From Kitagawia praeruptora (Eukaryota > Streptophyta > Magnoliopsida > Apiales > Apiaceae): a stretch of 64,000 bases of DNA. The position numbers and the translations under genes are program-made. The stretch's first letter is position 1. Each line of letters opens with the position of its first letter. The notes under the pieces are model-generated. The model did not search any database. It worked only from the letters and a program-made list of their open reading frames with translations, and was not told the origin of the DNA. Positions 59,913 to 64,000 of this stretch are shown here, piece by piece. Location: positions 58,128,501 to 58,192,500 of the forward strand of contig CM075347.1 in the NCBI GenBank assembly GCA_037693485.1. The letters run 5' to 3'.

Positions 59913-61388
59913 ATGGTTCAAACACGAAGAACAGCACCAAGCACTACCGAGCCAATCGCTACTGAGGCTCTACCTCTAAGCTCTGCTCCGCCTGTCACTG
60001 AACAAGTACCCCCAACCACAGGGGCGATCACTCAAACTCAGGTTTCTCAACCTCCAGGGACGAATCCCCATGTCGAGAGAACGTTACCTATGGTCGTTCA
60101 CCCAGGTCAAGGAACCAGCTCCCTCCAGACGCTGGTCTCTCCTCTAGTTGATCCCAGTTACCCACCACCAGGGGTACAGATCCATACTACGGATCTCCCC
60201 GTGAGTACTAACCCGATGTATGGCCTGCCTAACTACCCTCCTGGACCCAGTGGTCATGCCTTGCAGATCCGAGATCGAGTGTATCTTGATTACTCTGGCC
60301 CCTATACTGACGATTCATCAACTGATGTTGATCGTGATGAAGCCCCAAGAAGGCGACGTGCTAGCAGAGAACCCCGGAGGAGTCATCAAACTGTCTATGA
60401 TGGACCCCCGTCTACAACTGCGGAAAGAATCAAGGCTTATGAAGCCGAGATTTTAAGATTAAAGGAAGATATGGCAAGAGAACAAGCTAGGTCAAATCAG
60501 ACTCAACCTCCTCCAACATCAGGACCGATTCCCTTTATAGATTTGGAGAGGCCTTCAAGAAGGCAAAGAAGGGCTGATGCCCCAACTGGAAAAACAACAA
60601 GGGTGGAAACCCCCAAGAGCAACCCCAAGGATCTGATGCCACTTGGGGATCCTGATGATCCCACACCCCCGTTTACTGAGGAGGTGATGAATGCTCGTAT
60701 CTCAAAGAAGTTCAAGATGCCGACAATTAAGGCTTATGATGGAACGGGTGATCCCGCAAACCATGTTAGGACGTTCTCAAATGCACTGCTGTTGCAGCCT
60801 GCAAGCGACGCCTTGAAGTGTAGGGCGTTCCCTCAAACCCTGTCGGGCATGGCTCAAAGATGGTATAGCCGCCTACCTACGAATTCGATTGGCTCTTTTA
60901 AGGAGTTGAGCGCCGCTTTTGTCAGCCAATTCATTAGCGGGAGAGTTCAAGAGAAAAGTTCTGCATCCCTTATGTATGTGGTACAAGGGAAGAACGAAAA
61001 TCTGAGAGACTACCTTAAGAGGTTCACCAAGGAGACTTTGAACATCACTGATCTGGAGAATAAGGTGGCCATGGTAGCCCTGGAACACGGAACCACTGAT
61101 CTATTCTTTAAAAGGTCATTGGCGAAGCATCCTCCTGAAAACATGGCTGAGCTCCAACGAAGGGCTGACAAGTACATTAAAGCTGAAGATAGCATGAAGA
61201 AAGAAGCCACAGTAAGTGAGGGAGGAGGTAACAACGACTTCAAGAAGCGAAAGCAAGACCAGGAGTATGATGACCTGGAGTATGATGCTAGGGACAAGTA
61301 TCCCCGAACTAGCGAGGACTCCGACTATGCCCCTAAGAAGAACCGAAGAAGAGTTTGGGACCAAGATTCAACGACTATGCAAGATTGA
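59913..61388 (+). CDS. Gypsy gag
   Basis: An open frame from ATG 59913, 33 bases after the LTR. The first 170 residues are proline- and arginine-rich; a short coiled stretch follows (TAERIKAYEAEILRLKED). The retrotransposon gag domain (PF03732 type) lies at about 265-400 (ANHVRTFSNALLLQP, MAQRWYSRLP). The frame ends early at about 61386 through a frameshift near 61350-61385; the gag tail continues in the next frame. Confidence 0.9.
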   Translation: MVQTRRTAPSTTEPIATEALPLSSAPPVTEQVPPTTGAITQTQVSQPPGTNPHVERTLPMVVHPGQGTSSLQTLVSPLVDPSYPPPGVQIHTTDLPVSTNPMYGLPNYPPGPSGHALQIRDRVYLDYSGPYTDDSSTDVDRDEAPRRRRASREPRRSHQTVYDGPPSTTAERIKAYEAEILRLKEDMAREQARSNQTQPPPTSGPIPFIDLERPSRRQRRADAPTGKTTRVETPKSNPKDLMPLGDPDDPTPPFTEEVMNARISKKFKMPTIKAYDGTGDPANHVRTFSNALLLQPASDALKCRAFPQTLSGMAQRWYSRLPTNSIGSFKELSAAFVSQFISGRVQEKSSASLMYVVQGKNENLRDYLKRFTKETLNITDLENKVAMVALEHGTTDLFFKRSLAKHPPENMAELQRRADKYIKAEDSMKKEATVSEGGGNNDFKKRKQDQEYDDLEYDARDKYPRTSEDSDYAPKKNRRRVWDQDSTTMQD

Positions 61389-62464
61389 ATGCTCCTAGGA
61401 GTCAGATCTTGTTAGATATTGAGAAAGACAAAGATTTTCGATGGCCGAAGCCACTTAGGGGTGATCCCGCAAAGAGAAACAAGGGTCAGTACTGTAGATT
61501 CCACCGCGATGTGGGGCATGATACAGATGATTGCAAGCAACTCGAAGATGAGATCGAGTTCTTGATCCGTAGAGGGAAATTGAGCAACTTCACTAAGGGT
61601 GAAGATCGTGTTAATCGAATTAGAGATTATAACAGAAGGGATGACGATCGTGATCGTAACACACAGCCCCGAGGGCCAGTTATCAATATGATCTGGGGAG
61701 GCCCGACAGCGGCCGGTACAACTCGAAACTCTCGAAAGGCGTACGCCAGAGAAGTGATACACATCGTGGGAGAGGCCCCGAAGCGGGCTAGGACTGAAAT
61801 CACACTTGGTTTTGATGATTCTGATCTTGAAGGGGTGAAGTTCCCCCATGACGACCCGTTGGTCATAACTCCTGTAATTGGAAACTCAGAAGTGAAGCGA
61901 GTCTTGATAGATAATGGAGCTTCCGTTGACGTTCTATTTCATGATGCATTTGTGAAGATGGGTTACAATGATTCTCAGTTGACCCCAAATAACATGCCTA
62001 TATATGGATTTAATGGCGTAGGATCTAAAGTTGAAGGGACTATTCAATTGCCTATGACTATTGGACAGGAGCCCAAGAAGGCCACTCTGATGTTGAACTT
62101 CCTGGTAATCAAGGCGGTTTCAACGTACAACGTTATCCTCGGAAGGGCTGGACTTCATGCATTCAAGGCTGTTGCCTCAACTTATCATATGAAGATCAAG
62201 TTCCCAACCCAGAATGGTGTTGGAGAACATAAAGGCAATCCAAAGATGGCACGAAGCTGTTATGTAGCCGCGTTAAGGCCTGACGGAGTCGGGGGGCAGG
62301 TCCTTCCGATTGAAGACATGGACATCCGCAGTGATAAGGAACACAAAGAAAGTCCAGAAGAGGACATCACACATAAGCCTCGAACAGCCATCAAGGCTAA
62401 GGCATCAACTGACTTCGTGGTTGAATGTAACATTGGCAACCAAGAAGTCGGGGGCAAGAGATAG
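61355..62464 (+). CDS. Gypsy gag tail (zinc knuckle) and aspartic protease
   Basis: This continues gag in another frame. A zinc knuckle (CRFHRDVGHDTDDC) is followed by the retropepsin-type protease with active site LIDNGASVDVLF (D-N-G-A-S, as usual in this lineage) and the flap-like IYGFNGVGSK and VILGRAGLHAFKA. The end at 62462-62464 (TAG) is before RT, where an intact polyprotein would read on. Confidence 0.88.
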   Translation: MGPRFNDYARLNAPRSQILLDIEKDKDFRWPKPLRGDPAKRNKGQYCRFHRDVGHDTDDCKQLEDEIEFLIRRGKLSNFTKGEDRVNRIRDYNRRDDDRDRNTQPRGPVINMIWGGPTAAGTTRNSRKAYAREVIHIVGEAPKRARTEITLGFDDSDLEGVKFPHDDPLVITPVIGNSEVKRVLIDNGASVDVLFHDAFVKMGYNDSQLTPNNMPIYGFNGVGSKVEGTIQLPMTIGQEPKKATLMLNFLVIKAVSTYNVILGRAGLHAFKAVASTYHMKIKFPTQNGVGEHKGNPKMARSCYVAALRPDGVGGQVLPIEDMDIRSDKEHKESPEEDITHKPRTAIKAKASTDFVVECNIGNQEVGGKR

Positions 62465-63240
62465 TACCCCAAGAAGAAAGTGAACTTCAGAAGAAGAATG
62501 AGGAGACTAGAAGGAGTAGTAGGTGCTCTATTTTGATGGAGCATCAAAAACAAAATCAAGCCATGCAGGCCTAGTCTTGCAAAGTTGGACTTAGCTTCAT
62601 TTATCTAGTAGAAGTAGAAATAAGGTTCGATGAAACCATGCAGAGCATGTCGCTCTGAGTAGGACAGTAGTACTCTATATAAAGGTTGAACCCATTTATG
62701 TTATTAATGCAAGTTTGCTTTTCGTTCTATGATTCTATTTATGTACCAAGCACCTGATGTGTGTAAGTCAAAGATGACCAAGTACCGAAAATAAAAGAAT
62801 ATACAAATGGAAGCAAACAAACGCATAAATAAAACTCTGAAGGGTCGAGAGTTAGGTTACAGCACAACCAAATAAGTGTTTCAATTCCTTGAAGGATCCG
62901 GGATAAAAGACATCTGGCAATCAAAGCCATGCAAGGCTGTGGAGGCTAAAGACTAGCCACTTTTTAATGTTTTCAAAAATGACTTGGATGGAGAATCTAA
63001 GGTAGAAGACCAATAGAGAACCTTAAACAATGATCAAGAAGTTCAAGCAAACTCTCGTTTTAAAGAGTTTAAAAGGCGAGAAGCCCACATGATTGTTTAA
63101 TTTGAAATCTAAATCGAGGAATCAACCTTGAATCCTTGACCTAGAATCAAGAAAAACAAAAAAAAATGATGGAACCAAGACAAACGTTGAAGTCCTGATG
63201 GACCACCCGTTGAAGAAACATATTGCATAGCCCGAAAGCC
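62465..63240 (+). other. Scrambled segment: RNase H start plus post-integrase DNA
   Basis: 62525-62580 encodes the start of RNase H (LYFDGASKTKSSHAGLVLQS with the catalytic D). It then joins sequence resembling the noncoding DNA after integrase in the left copy (AGTAGAAGTAGAAATAAGGT at about 62606 compared with about 1153). About 62740-63240 has no recognised coding region except a broken stretch leading into RT. Confidence 0.7.
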
Positions 63241-64000
63241 AATTGAAGGAACCCCTTGAAGGGCAAGTTGACAGCATTCTTACAAGAGAACAGTGATGTG
63301 TTTGCTTGGACAGCAGCTGATATGCCAGGGATTGATCCCCAGCTCATAACTCATAAATTGAATGTCGATCCTAAACGAACGTCAGTAAAGCAGAAGAAGA
63401 GGAATTTCGCTCTAGAAAGGCAAGATGCCATTAAACAAGAAGTTGGCATGCTCTTATAAGCTGGGTTTATTGAAGAGATTCAGTTCCTCGAGTGGTTGGC
63501 TAACCCTGTGATGGTCAAGAAGGCAAATGGGAAGTGGAGGATGTGTATAGACTTCACTGACTTGAATGATGCATGTCCTAAGGATTGTTTCCCTCTACCA
63601 AGGATAGATACGTTGATAGATGCCACAGTTGGGCACGGGATGCTGAGTTTCATGGATGGTTTCAGTGGATACAACCAGATCAAGATGCATAAGGACGACA
63701 TCCCTAAGGTATCTTTCATAACCGACTTTGGTGTTTTCTGTTATCTTGCTATGGCATTTGTGCTAAAGAATGCAGGAGCTACTTACCAACGATTGGTGAA
63801 TAAAATATTTGCCCATCTAATTGGAAAAACCATGGAGGTCTATGTTGATGATATGTTAGTCAAGAGCCTATTCACGGCAGATCATATTAAGCACCTCGGA
63901 GATGCATTTAAAGTGCTGAGGCACCACAAGATGATGTTGAATCCAGCCAAGTGTGCCTTTGGCGTTGGATCTGGGAAGTTTTTAGGACTGATGGTTTCAA
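63241..64000 (+). pseudogene. Gypsy reverse transcriptase (3' partial, one stop)
   Basis: N-terminal part FAWTAADMPGIDPQLITHKL, then an in-frame TAA (63457-63459) and continued homology: WRMCIDFTDLNDACPKD, FSGYNQIKM and the catalytic YVDDM (63841-63855). The frame is open to the window edge. An additional TGA lies at 63244-63246 in the same frame. Confidence 0.9.

Larger units (their letters stand above)
59383..64000 (+). mobile_element. Ty3/gypsy Tat-type element, 5' half, internally rearranged
   Basis: 5' LTR, PBS, gag, protease, then a scrambled segment (62465-63240), then RT to the window edge. The LTR matches the 3' LTR at 5194-5711. RNase H would normally follow RT, but a piece of it appears before RT. 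Confidence 0.92.

Overview
This window is nuclear DNA of a flowering plant, most likely a eudicot. Evidence: a spliced plant RAD5-type gene with 18 exons, an intronless DUF3475/DUF668 gene, a small At4g14450-like gene, and a dense load of plant transposons (Ty3/gypsy Tat-type, Ty1/copia with an extra 3' gene, CACTA, Helitron, hAT and Stowaway MITEs, one SINE). AT-rich intergenic DNA is typical of a transposon-rich genome. Placement in a family (perhaps Apiaceae) would be a guess. I see no bacterial or organellar genes.

Layout. 1-5711: 3' half of a Tat-lineage gypsy element (integrase, a spliced ANTISENSE accessory gene, minisatellite 3' UTR, polypurine tract, 3' LTR). 7277-9010 (-): DUF3475/DUF668 protein. 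10755-10937: hAT MITE. 11632-15385: CACTA element carrying pieces of a Rab GTPase gene and a Raf-like MAPKKK gene plus a 173-bp tandem array. 16264-18545: Helitron. 18793-23164: MITE cluster (foldback, three hAT-type including the one at 22897, two Stowaway) and an ACGCAT palindrome field. 23410-23745 (-): At4g14450-like gene with a clear TATA box. 25449-28068: long minus-strand LTR, probably solo. 28067-33145: non-autonomous LTR element with a truncated 5' LTR, hairpin arrays and a 35-bp minisatellite. 33146-34182 plus 43755-46606: Helitron cluster split by a young copia element (34183-43754, TSD TAATT) that carries a 3' accessory gene. 47480-54011 (-): RAD5-like SNF2/RING helicase with E2F-type promoter sites. 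55040-59382: decayed copia whose reverse transcriptase is cut by a second copy of the Tat gypsy family (59383-64000), which is itself rearranged.

The three host genes look independent, all on the minus strand, separated by transposon blocks. RAD5 is a DNA-damage-tolerance factor and its promoter carries S-phase (E2F) sites. The DUF668 protein belongs to the PSK SIMULATOR-related family. The rest is a layered transposon record: Helitron first, then LTR element and copia inserted into it; copia first, then gypsy inserted into its RT.

The strongest candidates for a second look are the spliced antisense gene of the gypsy element, the two-gene capture in the CACTA element, the extra 3' gene of the copia element, the Helitron concatemer with an unrecognised open exon, and the in-frame repeat expansion in RAD5 exon 1. 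Splice sites and boundaries were read by eye; no database search was run.
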